From Microplitis mediator (Eukaryota; Arthropoda; Insecta; Hymenoptera; Braconidae): a stretch of 64,000 bases of DNA. Below are positions 34,033-45,451 of this stretch, in pieces. Numbering within the stretch: position 1 is the first letter of the stretch; the number at the start of each line of letters is the position of its first letter. The stretch covers positions 5,804,501 through 5,868,500 of the forward strand of contig NC_079979.1 of assembly GCF_029852145.1 (NCBI RefSeq), read 5' to 3'. The notes beneath the pieces were generated by a model. It did no database searches, had not been told where the DNA came from, and saw nothing but the letters and a program-made list of their open reading frames with translations. The translations under genes and the position numbers were made by a program.

Positions 34033-34137
34033 GTTTCATTGTACAGTTCTTGGATTGATAGTATTTTAAAGAATCTTGATGTTATAGGACCACTAGATAA
34101 TAATCAACTACCAAACACAGATATTATTATTGAATAG
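34033..34137 (+). CDS. Modular serine protease-like gene, last exon
   Basis: Acceptor ATATGTATAG before 34033. It codes VSLYSSWIDSIL, the C-terminal helix of S1 proteases that directly follows FTK of the previous exon, then a 22-residue tail ending in IIIE and TAG. The length of the assembled protease domain is normal. A probable polyadenylation signal follows within 30 bases. Confidence 0.82.
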   Translation, partial: VSLYSSWIDSILKNLDVIGPLDNNQLPNTDIIIE

Positions 34138-34165
34138 AATTTCAATGCTCTTGAATCTCACGATT

Positions 34166-34171
34166 AATAAA
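34166..34171 (+). terminator. Polyadenylation signal AATAAA of the serine protease gene
   Basis: AATAAA 29 bases after the stop codon, with further AATAAA copies near 34277-34295. Confidence 0.55.
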
Positions 34172-35218
34172 TCGCAGAAAAATAGTGACAGCAGGTATTT
34201 TTCCGGATCAAAACAACTATATTACGTTTTTGTAGATCAAAGTATTTGAAAAGGTGATACGTGTATCAGATAGATAATAAATCAACACAATAAACTTAAT
34301 TTTTTTATGGTTGTTTTATTTCTTGTCCCAAATATTGAAGAGGTGTTAAACAGGATTAAGGATCAACTTTCTTATATATTTTATAGTAAGCGGTTCAGAA
34401 CACTTTAAACGGTTTAAGAAGTGAGAAGATGCTTCAGATAAGGAATAAAACAGTTGCATGAAATATCAGACTAAGCTCAGTGTTTACGAATTGCACTCAA
34501 GCATTTATTGAAAAAAAAATTTGAAGATAAAAATACTTTTTAAAAAATCTTGGAAAATCCGAACGTCCACTCCTTCAATACTCACGTTAGATTACAAATC
34601 TAACATACATTTTATTTCATTTTGGTATTACTATTCTACAATCATATGACACAATATTCACCAATTATTATTTCAGTTAAAATTGAAAAATAAGTTTATA
34701 AAAACCCCAAGTTAACGTTTAAAAAATTTACGATATCAACAGTCAATTTTTTTTTTAATTTTTTTGTTTTCAATTTTACACACCATGGAGCTATAAAAAG
34801 GATTGTTGAAAAAGAGATGAGAATTTAGGAAAACGTATGAGAGAGAAAGAGCAAGGTCTATACGAATGTCTATATGAAAAAGAAATAAAAAGATATATGG
34901 GCGACAAATTTACAGAAAATTTTTTAGAAAATTCATCAAATTTTGCTACTACTTTTTGAATGATTAGAATTCCATTGACGGATTTAAAAAAAGATCATCT
35001 TAAGAATAAATAAAAGCTTATCGAAGAAAATGTGAGCTTATTGATTGTGTCCAACAAGTTCTATCGTGGGAACAAACAGACGCTTAGACTAGGACGTAAA
35101 AGTAAACAAACTTTTAACTGCATTTTTCCATGCACTCATGAAAGTGAATCAATCTTCGTTAGAATTATCATACCTTCGCGACTTCAAGCCCACTTTGGAA
35201 AAATTCTGTGAACAATCC
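34172..35218. other. Intergenic sequence, nothing recognised
   Basis: AT-rich. No coding frame, RNA gene or clear repeat seen. Confidence 0.5.
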
Positions 35219-35910
35219 GGAAACATTATGTAGCCATGCTGTTTCCCGCGTGTTTCTCGAGTGGATTTGTTCCATTTGACCATCATGGTTCTCGAGTGTA
35301 TCCAAAGTGAATACATACTGAAACCCGAGTGTTTCCATAATGTTTTCAGAGTGTTTTCAGAGTGAAATCAGAGTGTACCGGTAACTTTCCCCTCCGCATT
35401 ACATTTATATTTTTCCCCAAGAAATTGTTCTACTTTCATGGAGGAGGGAAAGTCACCAGTGCAGCAGCAGTGGGTGTAGTTTGGTGCTTGCCGCTAGATC
35501 ACGCCCAGCCTCTATACGAATATATTTTAGAACTGTTTTGTTCCTTGAATTTTTGTTTCCTTGAATAATTTTTTTTCATAATTCAGAAACAAAAAGTATG
35601 TTTCACGTAATTAAAAAAGTGATTTTTATATTTCATAAATGCTCTTGAATATTCTAAAAATAATAAATTTCGGTTAAACTTTTTTTTTCAGTATTTATTA
35701 TTCTGGATACATTCTGGGTTCAGTATGTATTCATTCTGGTTTTAGTATGTATTCTCTGTCGGTACATTCCAGTTTCAATATGTATTCACTGTACGTACAT
35801 TCCGATTTCAGTATGTATTCACTCTGGATACACTCTGGAAACATGATAGTCAAATAAAATAAACCCGCTTTTGAAACACGCTGGAAATAGCATGGCTACA
35901 TAATGTTTCC
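35219..35910. mobile_element. Fold-back/MITE element with internal short repeats
   Basis: The ends are inverted repeats of at least 120 bp starting GGAAACATTATGTAGCCATG. The arms contain repeated phrases such as AGTGAATACATACTGAAA and GTTTTCAGAGTG. A central loop of about 300 bases has no convincing gene (the frame at 35362-35568 spans the loop). Confidence 0.8.
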
Positions 35911-35931
35911 ATTTCTACTCTGTTTTAAGAG

Positions 35932-37092
35932 TGTGACGGGGCAGCAAGAGGTTCAACTGCTCAAATCAGTCGCGCCATTTTAGGAAGCCTCTTAGTTCAC
36001 TCACTACCCTTATCAGTACACATATTCGCTTCCCGGTTCACCACGACTTTGAAACGGGCCGATGGGTAAGTGGGCCAAACATCATAGACGGCAATTCAGA
36101 CGAGATCACGTGGATAACCCCTCCTAGGATTTACAAGTATATAAGGGTGAGCCATACGCAATCGGCTCACTTAGTGACTTAGTTCTCACTTAGTTCACAC
36201 TTGGTTCTCACTTAGTACACACTTAGCATCTAGCAATCAGCTGGGAGGTGTAGAGAAAGGCTCATGACGCCTAGCAAGGTCCTTACTCTTTACTACCCAG
36301 CTCACCAAGTACATATTTCTGTTCTATCTTTTGTACTACTCAAGTCTAGTCAACTTGTTGTAAAGTAAAGTCCGTTGATTTGTTGTAAAGTCCGTTTATT
36401 CATTAAAAGTCTAGTCAGTTTATTTGTCGTAAAATCTGTGTATCAAAAATGAGTGGCACAATGTTGAGTCGTCGCCAATAGTCTTGTCAAAGGGTCAATC
36501 AAGTTTGTTGTAGTCCACGCACAGGATGTCTTACGTATTTTAAGAGATCATCGATCTAAGTTTACATGCAGTTGATTATAAGTTTGCGGAGTTATCTGTA
36601 CGTAAAATTTCGTTAAATTTTACTTTTATTTTAATTTGTTGAACATTATAATTTTAAAATTTTACTCACAACTTGTTAATAAGAAATAATTAAGATGGAT
36701 TACTTAAGCTGTTGAATTTTATCACAAGAAATAGTAATATTGTACAAGATAAATTATTCGAATCAATCATATTACTCATGAGATCGAACCGAGTATCTAC
36801 TATTTACGCACTCACTATAATAATTCTTTAATATGTTTTTAACGTACAAAAACATACATTCAGTCGCTCGGATTTGTTAAATAAAGAGAACATTAATTAC
36901 ATCAATGAAATAATATGATAATAATAAGAATCACACTATTAAATAACTTCATTACATCATTTCCCCTATCCTGTAATCGAGCTGCGTACTCACTGATACT
37001 AGGTATTTCAGAACCCAGTGCTCTAGTCCAGAGTTGCTGAAGGAAGATTGCTTGAACTTCCTGCTACGAGGAAGCCAGGACATACCTTTACA
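35932..37092 (+). mobile_element. Possible solo LTR with TATA box and short repeats
   Basis: Starts TGTGACGGGG and ends near CCTTTACA. It has GTATATAAGG at about 36139-36147 and, just downstream, four or five copies of CACTTAGTTC-type words (36170-36230). The TG...CA ends, core promoter and GC-rich U3 resemble an LTR. No target duplication is evident, so the ends are tentative. Confidence 0.35.
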
Positions 37093-37622
37093 ATAGTGGG
37101 CTGAAATTCATAAGGTTATTGATTAGAACTCCTAGTTTTTATTAATGCCCACCCTAGTGGACCTAATTTCCAGTAAATCTACCGTAATTTACGATACATT
37201 TACCTATTTTACGGTCTACCGTCTGCCGTGAAACTTCAGTGGGAGCTACCGCAAGTTACGGTGGATTTACCATAAATTACGATAAGTTGAGACAAATCGC
37301 TTTTTGTCTTCACGATTTTCACCAGAATTCGCGGGTTGAACCCTGTCTTAAGATGGACTCTAACAAAATTTTTAATTACTTGGACAGAGCAGTGAGCTGA
37401 GGTTCTTGGAAAGCAAAGACCCGCACTTATTCAAACTCGGCCACGTATGTTGAAACTTATTAACCTACCTCACGGCTTAGAATTTATAGATTATTCTTAC
37501 TGATGATTGAATTATCATTTATGAATTAATTGATAATACTTTTATTAAACTATTTAATAATCTTACCAGTAAAATAAGATATAAATAGGATGAACAGTGA
37601 TAAATAGAGTGAAAAGAATTAT
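37093..37622. other. Non-coding, with repeated ACCGTAAATTACG-like words
   Basis: About 37165-37290 holds several direct and inverted variants of ACCGTAATTTACG. No gene. Confidence 0.45.
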
Positions 37623-37838
37623 CCGGGAAAAAATGTTTTTATAAAATTTTACAAAATTTTAGTATTAACATTTTATAAAATTTTCTACTGAAAATGGCCT
37701 GGTAAAATTTTATAAAGTTATATGAAAATTTATAAAATTTTGCAAAATTTTATAAAATGTTACCAAGCCATTTTTAGTATAAAGTCTTAGAATATTTTGT
37801 AAAATTTTGTAGAATTTTATAAAATGATTTCTTTCCGG
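37623..37838. repeat. Imperfect palindrome of AAATTTTATAAAA units
   Basis: Arms of about 105 bp, tips CCGGGAAA and TTTCCGG. The inner part shares AATGGC(C/T)TGGTAA. Confidence 0.7.
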
Positions 37839-38670
37839 GATGGGTCACTCATCCAATTAATGATCCACCTCGATGCTGCTCAACTTTTGTTATTGAAGGA
37901 TTGTAGTCTGCTTCGCTCGTCTATTAGCCACTTGTAACTATGAAAAATTCATGGCTGTATTTCCGATTACAAATGAATTCTTATCAGCCATATTTCATAG
38001 TATTAATTCATAGTAATATAATAATTCGCACATTTTTGCAGATATAATTTGTTTTTCAAACACGATCAGGTTAAATTGTATATAACTTTATGGTAATTGC
38101 TTAGAATAGCGGCTCCACCTGTTTATATCAAGCAAATATTCAAATTGCCAAGAGACTTGTTTCATTCTCTAGCATTTGTCGGCGGATTGAAGATATAATT
38201 GCTTATGTAGGTGTTATTTAAGCATCAATAAATTGTACGTGTATACCAAAGGTATAAATTAGCTTGGTTAAGTGATTTTGTTTGAAATTTTTTTGTTCCG
38301 TGCTACACTGCACCATTTGACATATTTTTCTTTTTATTCTATGCATTGGCTCTTAAGTCAACCACTAAAACTTGAGATATATGCCTATTTGCCATAATTT
38401 CTGTAGTTTCGTCCTAAGTACGTTAACGGACTCGTCAGTAAGGCTATGTTAACGCACTCTTGCCTTAGACTACATCTCTTACTAGTACTTACCGGCATAA
38501 AACTGTTTTGTGGGTTTCAGCCAGATACTAGCAAAGAAAGGCGGATACCGTCCAAACTACTTGCAACAAAATGTTAGGTGAGCTATTGTACACTGTTAGT
38601 GTATTGAAATAACAGAAATATGCCAATTTTTACTATACAAGAGTTCAAAAAATCTTTGTAACTCTTAGTT
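37839..38670. other. Intergenic, nothing recognised except one inverted-repeat partner
   Basis: 38026-38093 is the inverted partner of 39105-39165 (AATTCGCACATTTTTGCAGA type). No gene. Confidence 0.45.
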
Positions 38671-39465
38671 AGACCTTTCTATCACCACCGTCCATCTTAC
38701 GGTATTAATAAAATTAATTATTTATATTTATTAGAAAATTTAATAAATTTATTTTGGAAAATTTGCATAATATGTGGTATTTTTATCAATTTTGCACACT
38801 TTAGTTACAAGGTTCGGATAGATATCTTGTGTTAATGACATAAATACATACAGTGAATTCCCTCCGCCATGTGGTAAAACACGTGGAAAAAGTTTAATTA
38901 TAGATCTTTAAGGTGTGCGCACTTGGAACTTTGGAAAATGCGTAGAGTCGCTATTGCTAACAAATACCGTTTCGCGATTAATTCAAAAATGTAAATCATT
39001 AAAAATCAATAAATTTAATTAATTTTAAAATTTTATGTCCATTAATCAATCGATAGTTGAGTTATTCAAATCGTTTTTTCATATATAATTATAAATAAAG
39101 TTATATACAATTTAACCTGATCGTGTTTGAGAAACAAGTTGTATCTGCAAAAATGTGCGAATTACTAGGTATTTGTTAACAATAGCGACTCCACGCATTT
39201 TCCAAAGTTCCAAGTGCGCACACCTCAAAGATCTATAATTATACTTTTTTCACGTGTTCTACCACACGGCGGAGGGAATTTACTGTATGAATTTATGTCT
39301 TTAACACAAGATATCTATCCGAACCTTGTAACTAAAGTGTGCAAAATTGATAAAAATAACACAAATTATGCAAATTTTCCAAAATAAATTTAATAAATTT
39401 TCTAATAAATATAAATAATTAATTTTATTAATACCGCAAGATGGACGGTGGCGATAGAATGGTCT
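38671..39465. repeat. Long inverted repeat (about 297-bp arms, 200-bp spacer)
   Basis: The arms 38671-38968 and 39169-39465 are near-perfect reverse complements, with outer tips AGACC(T/A)TTCTATC. This is a fold-back element or MITE; no coding capacity. Confidence 0.85.
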
Positions 39466-40376
39466 ATAGTCGGACTACTGAAAGTTTTCCCTTTTCGATC
39501 TCAGCACCCGATGAGCTCCCCACTACTTGGACTACCCCCACTAAAAGATTAGAACGCACAGCGCATGCGTCTCACACGATTCAGCCAACGCGCACATACA
39601 TTTAAGCAATACTACGCGATGAAAAAGTAGTCCCCATCAATACACATTATCTGCAAAATTTAAACTTGCATTGAATAGTTGGTATAATGAATTTAAAATA
39701 TTAATAAAAGTAATTAACTTGTGGATGTTGAATAAAATGAAGGTATTGTCTGAATAATTAAGTAAGAAAAAAAAATATATACAAATTATAAAGAAATGAA
39801 GATCAAATGTATTACTAATGAACAAACGTTCCGTTTGGAAAAAAATATCAAAAAAAATGAAAAAAGAGTTATATGAAATTTAGTGTTTAAAATCTAGGAA
39901 TGTGTCAATAGTAATTGTACTGAAATAAATAATAGATATAATATGTTATAATCTCTAAGTACCGCCTACTGAACTTGCAAATAATTATTTATCGAATTTT
40001 AAATAAAATGCGTGAAATCCAAGTATTCTCAAGAAACAGATGTAGTTATGCAAGATTCACATGACCAATAAAATAGATGTTGTGACATTAATTAGATTCG
40101 GTTGAGTATTGTCTATATAAATTTACGTTATTACAAGTTCTTGTTCCGTCTCTTATTAAAGAATTGGACCTAAAAAAGGAAAAATTCACAATAGAATCAA
40201 ATAGACAATGAATTTCGCGAAGGTGGTATAAACAATAGTAAGTGTAGTAGTTGTTGAAAACGTACATATAATGATTAACTTTGATAAATATTGAAAAACG
40301 ACCTGTAAGACCTCAAAATTATTAGTTGATCATTTTCTAGCTAGGAAAAGAGAATCTAAATGCCACATTTCTGAAT
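39466..40376. other. Intergenic sequence, nothing recognised
   Basis: AT-rich. A sixty-residue minus-strand frame at 39637-39825 is low-complexity and not supported. Confidence 0.45.
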
Positions 40377-42000
40377 ACGGGCGGCACAGTGAGCAGTTAG
40401 ATAATTATTTTATCGAAATTATTGAGTTTAGTAAATAACACTTAGGCTTGGATAATCTTATTGTAATTAATTTTTTATTTTCCCATAGTAAAAAAGTACC
40501 CCAATAATGAAATTTCTGATAGACCGTAAGACGGCGAAAGAAGTCTCACACGGGCGGCACGGTAGGCAATTTGAATAATTGTTGTAGCGTAATTATTCAT
40601 TTTGGCATACAATACTCAGTCTTGTAAGTCCTTATTGTGATTGATGCTTCGTATTATAATTAAAGAAAAAAATACCTAAAGCATTCCATTTTCGATGGAC
40701 CATTTAAAGCCTAGACAAGTCTCACACGGGTGGCACGGTAAGCGACTTAAATAATTATTTTTGTTGATAAATAATTCTTAGTCTTTTATGATCTCATTGT
40801 GATTGATTCTTCATGCTATAACTAAAAATAATGCCTGAAGAATTACATTCTTGATAGACCGTGAGAAGGCTAAGAAAGTCTAACACGGGCGGCACGGTAA
40901 GTAATTTGAATAATTAATTAGCGTATTTATTAATTTAAATAAATAATACTCAGTCTCGTATGACCTGATTGCGATTAATTCACCATATACTTGAAATAAA
41001 AAAAATCTTCAAAATCAGATTTCTCATAGACCGTCAGACGGCTAGAAAAACGGGCGGCACGGTAAGCGATGTAAATAATTATTGTAAAGTAATTATTATT
41101 TTTAATAAATAATTTTCAGTCTTGTATGATTCGATTGTAATCGATTCTTCATTCTATACCTAAAAAAAATATCTGACAAAATACATTTCAGTCAGAGCGT
41201 AAGAATGCTAGAAGTCTCACACGGGCGGCACGGTGAGTAATTTTGATAATTGTTAAAGCGTATTTATTAATATAAATAAATAATACTCTGTCTGGTATGA
41301 CCTTATTGCAATAGATTCTTTATCTTATACTTAAAAATAAAGAACTTAAGAATCAGATTTCTCATAGACCGTCAGACGGCTGCAGAAGTTTCACACGGGC
41401 GGCACGGTAAGTAATTGAAATACTTATTTCAGCGTATTTATTAATTTAAATAAATAAAACTCAGTCTCATATGACCTTATTGCGTTTGATTTACCATATA
41501 CTTAAAATAAAAAAAATCTCAAGAATCAGATTTCTCATAGATCGTCAGACGGCTAGAAAAGTCTTACACGGGCGGCACGGTAAGCAGTGTAAATGATTAT
41601 TGTAGAGTAATTATAATTTTTATAAATAATTCTTAGTCTTGGGTGACCTCATTGTGATTGATTCTTTATTTTATAATCAAAAATAAGTTCCTCAATCATC
41701 CCAATTTCGATATTCTATATGAAGCCTAGACAAATCTCATACGGGTGGCACGGTAAGCAATTTAAATTATTATGATAGGTAATTATTGTTTTTAATAAAT
41801 AATACTCGATCTTGTATAATCATATTGTAATTGATTCTCCATTTCACAATTGAAAAAAAAGTACCGTATGAATCAGATTTCTGATAAACCGTAAGAAAGC
41901 TAGAAATCTCAAACGGGCAGCACGGTTGGCACTTTAAATATCTATTACATTTTAAATATTAATACTTAATCTTGTATGATTCAATTTTGATTTACTCTTG
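40377..42000. repeat. Satellite array, ten units of about 172 bp
   Basis: The anchor ACGGGCGGCACGG (or a close variant) occurs at 40377, 40550, 40726, 40885, 41050, 41221, 41395, 41568, 41741 and 41913, spaced 159-176 bp. In most units it is preceded by a potential small stem-loop, GACCGT(A/C)AGACGGC, and GTCTCACA, and followed by GTAAG. The rest of the unit is AT-rich and more variable. Monomer length is nucleosome-like. Confidence 0.92.
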
Positions 42001-42207
42001 ATTCTTAAATTAAAAAATAAAGCATTATAATTATTAGTTTGCCTAAATTCAATTAATCCTTTTTTTCGCACTTTTTTTCAAGTTATGGTTTATTATCTAT
42101 AGCTACACTTAATGCTCTACTGTTTTTAAATGGCCTCTGGTCTATTTAACAGCTCTTTGTGTTAATTGCGATTGCTTTGATCTTTATGATTAAAATCCTC
42201 AAACAAT

Positions 42208-42462
42208 TGTTACGTCCTGGTTGATGTTTTGGCACTGGCGTAGTTGAGCGGTAGATTTAAATTGGACGTGATGGAAACTTACATATAATTATAAATAATA
42301 ATTAAGTATGGGTTGAACAGCCACCATTTGGTGGTTGAAATAAACTGGTTATATTTATATGTTATTAAATATATTATCTGGATCTGTTTTATTCAATGAA
42401 TAAAGAGATAGTTGGAGAATTTTTGAAACGTACAATTCTGGTGTTATAATATTGTTAAGTTA
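42208..42462 (-). repeat. Gypsy B 3' LTR, first piece
   Basis: Matches 60942-61196. Ends at the AGTTA target duplication of BEL copy B. Confidence 0.92.
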
Positions 42463-43036
42463 TGTTCAAATCTCCCGCGCTCAGTTATTCTATTCTCACC
42501 GTCGATATCTTATCGCCGGCATTACCGATCAGTCATCTACTATAGGCGGCTCCGCTAGTCGCGTTCTCATACAAGGGACCGCTAGAGTGGGGATGAAGAA
42601 GACGGATGCGCTGTCTCTCTCACTCTTTCAACGCTCTCTCTCACTCATTCAGTTACAGTGATTTCATGGCTGACGCCTCGTGCTCTCATAAATCTTACCG
42701 TAATATCCTCATCTTTTGCGATCTCATAAAAGTAATCAGTGCATTTATCTCATAATAATTCATAATAATTATATTTGGCATTATTTTTGTTCTCATTTTT
42801 AATCTCAGTATTATTTTTGCATTAATTAGTCTCACCTCGTGTACCGGCACTTTTCGCGCCTCGACGCCATCTTGGCCACGTGTTGATCGCGAGTGTAATT
42901 CTCATTAAAATAAACATTTATAATATTAATTAAAAATTCAGTGTTAAATAAATTTATTCATTGCCCGCCAATTCACACACACCAGATCGTCTCATCCTCG
43001 CACTTTATAATTAATTAGTTATTAATTATTTACACA
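42463..43036 (+). repeat. 5' LTR of BEL copy B (574 bp)
   Basis: Lacks about 70-80 bp near its 3' end (around the AATAAA region) that are present in the 3' LTR and in copy A. This is a deletion after insertion or a variant LTR. Confidence 0.85.
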
Positions 43037-43041
43037 TTTTT

Positions 43042-43060
43042 TGGTCCTTCGAGCCGGATC
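43042..43060 (+). other. Primer-binding site of BEL copy B (tRNA-Tyr type)
   Basis: TGGTCCTTCGAGCCGGATC, five bases after the LTR. Complementary to the 3' end of an insect tRNA-Tyr, based on my memory of that tRNA. Confidence 0.7.
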
Positions 43061-43419
43061 GTGTGAATGCTTGAATAAATTTATTGAAATTAAACATTCT
43101 CAGTGACGCTAAGTGACATCAGTGCAGTTTATATTTTTCACTTCAACACAGGTGCATTGCGGAGTACCCTGGACGTGGTACTGCATTTGTGGAAATTAAT
43201 TAAGGGACACAACAGTGCAAATTAATTAATGTGAAGTGTCTAGTGTATAAATTAATTCTCATTTATCAGCGTCTCTCATCTGCGTCCATTTGCAGCAGTT
43301 CTCAGCATCTCATCATCAAGCAGCACTCTACTCAGTCAGTTTGTTCCTTGTTTCATTGTAATTCTCAGGCTCACTTGAGCATTTTATTTTTTTGTGTCTC
43401 ATTCATCTCATTTACAGAT

Positions 43420-44905
43420 ATGGCTACTGTGCCTAACATAATTGTGCTGCAGATGCACCGCATCTCAATTTTCACCTCTGTTTCTGCATCCGCTGAAGCC
43501 GGTATAATAGAAACACTTTCATTGCGTGCAGCCAACGCAAAGTTGGACCTTCTCACTGAGCACTGGAACAAGTTCACAGAAGACCACGAGAAATTACTCT
43601 CGTCGAAGACCAACGTGACGGTCGAACATAAATATTTCACCGACGGTTCGTTCGAAAAGGCCCTCAAGATGATCCAAGCAGCTCAAGATGCTTTCCTTCA
43701 GCGCATACATGAGTTGGAGGCAGCACAGCCCTCACACGGCAATGTCTTAGCCAACTCAAGTCTCATCGTGCCAGCTGAAAGTAGGCTTAATGTCCCTACT
43801 ATCCCTGTGCCAAAATTCTCAGGCAAGTATCAAGACTGGAAACATTTCCACGACTTTTTTTGTATCTATCATCGGCGAAAATACATCTCTCACTTCCGTG
43901 GAGTAGATGTATCACCTCAAATCGGCATTAGAGGGTGATGCCGCTCGTCTCATCGCCAACATCAGAGTCACTGGAGACTCATTTGCTTCAGCATGGGACG
44001 CCGTCGTACAGCAGTATGACAACAAGCGTCTGCTCATCTCAGCGCAGCTGGACAAGCTGTTCAGCATTAGACCAGCTGACAGCAATTCTGCCAAGCAGCT
44101 CAAGTCCATCATCAACACTGCCAACAAGGCAGTGCAAGCTCTCAAAGCTCTGGGATCGCCCACCGAGCATTGGGACCAGATTCTAGTCCACTTCATTGTC
44201 CAGAAACTGCACCTCTCATTACGTGAAGCTTGGGAAGTCCATTTGGGCACGTCAACGGAGTTCCCAAGCTACGAGGACCTTCGTAGGTTTCTCACCGGTC
44301 GCGCCAGAGCTCGTGAAGCCATGGAGGGTGGTGTCTCACCACGCAAGTCATTTCATGATTCACGCAGCCACCTGGGAACCAAACCTCGTATCTCATCAGC
44401 TCAAGTACACGTTTCAACAGCACCTCAGTCTCAACAATCTCAGCAAGGGCAGTCTCAGTCTCATCAAACGCACTCGCAGTCTCATCCACCACTAAGACAT
44501 CAGCAATCTCATCCACCTAGATCTCAATCGAACACGTCTCAGTCTCATCCAGCACTTCCAAAAAGCACGCTCTCATTCAAATCGGACTACTGTCATTGCT
44601 GTGAGGGCAATCATTTCATTGTCGGATGCCCGAGATTCCAGGCAATGTCTCCGGATGAACGATTCCAGCTAGCAGCGCATTCTCACCTCTGACGCAACTG
44701 TCTTGGCGACCACAGCTTTGAAAATTGCCAGTCCAAGGGTCGTCGCCGTTGCAAAGAATGCGATGAACCGCATCACTCAATGCTGCACTATTCGCGTCTC
44801 ATGAGGCTGACCAAGAAGCCAACTGCAGCAGCTGCTGAAACGCAGCAAGTCTCATCACCACCTGCATCTCATCCCGAAGCTCAGCAGCAAACATCTCAGC
44901 AATAA
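43420..44905 (+). pseudogene. BEL copy B Gag
   Basis: The start is the ATG at 43420, homologous to 26149 in copy A. The DUF1759-type region is the same. A one-base T insertion near 43855 (a T-run in HDFF) shifts the frame, and a TAG follows near 43905 if the shift is allowed for. From 43907 the frame is open to a TGA at 44690-44692 (copy A has CGT there), then runs to TAA at 44903-44905. Zinc knuckles CHCCEGNHFIVGC and CKECDEPHHSMLH are retained. The terminal TAA context CAA-TAA-CAA-TTT is identical to copy A. Confidence 0.85.
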
Positions 44906-45451
44906 CAATTTTGCTCTTCTCAAGCAGCAGCTTTCATCTCATCTGCCATCAGCCGTGCTCCAGATCACAAACCAGTGACATCTTGACCGACAGTGCTGTT
45001 GGCAACCGCACATGCTCTCATCTCTCATCAATAAGGCTCGTCTCATCGTATCAGAGTTCTTATTGATCCTGGATCAGAACTTACTCTGATTTCTCAAGCT
45101 GCTGTTCACGCTTGCAGTCTCATCTCTCAGCCATGCAACATACCTTTGCAAGGAGTTGGCAATATCTCATCAGAAAAAACCTCAGGCATGGTCTCATTCA
45201 AACTGCAGTCTACCATCTCATCAGAACACGCATATCTCAACGCACATATTCTCAAGAACATCACAGCGCAGATTCCATAAGTCACAATATCATCTACTCT
45301 TTGGTCTCATATTCAAAATTTAGAACTCGCCGACCCAGATTTCCACAAGTCTGGTAAAATTCACTTTCTCATTGGCGCAGATTTCTACGGTCAAATTACC
45401 CGACCTGGTCTCATAACAGGAAGTTCATTACAACCAATAGCTCAACAAACC
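44906..45451 (+). pseudogene. BEL copy B Pol, protease region
   Basis: In the Gag frame. Protease segment RVLIDPGSELTLIS. Three stops are specific to copy B (TGA near 44985, TAA near 45033, TAA near 45279), each a one-base change from the copy A codon. Confidence 0.75.

Noticed and set aside
35362..35568. 68-residue + strand frame
   Set aside because: Falls in the loop of a fold-back element; no domain.
40377..42000. Satellite core as a hammerhead ribozyme (one unit reads CTGATAGACCG...CGAAAG)
   Set aside because: Only one or two units carry CTGAT and the rest read CTCATAGA; the invariant CUGAUGA and GAAA boxes are not conserved across units.
40377..42000. CRISPR-like array
   Set aside because: Ten regular repeats, but the window is clearly eukaryotic, the unit is ~172 bp with diverging rather than unique spacers, and no cas genes exist.
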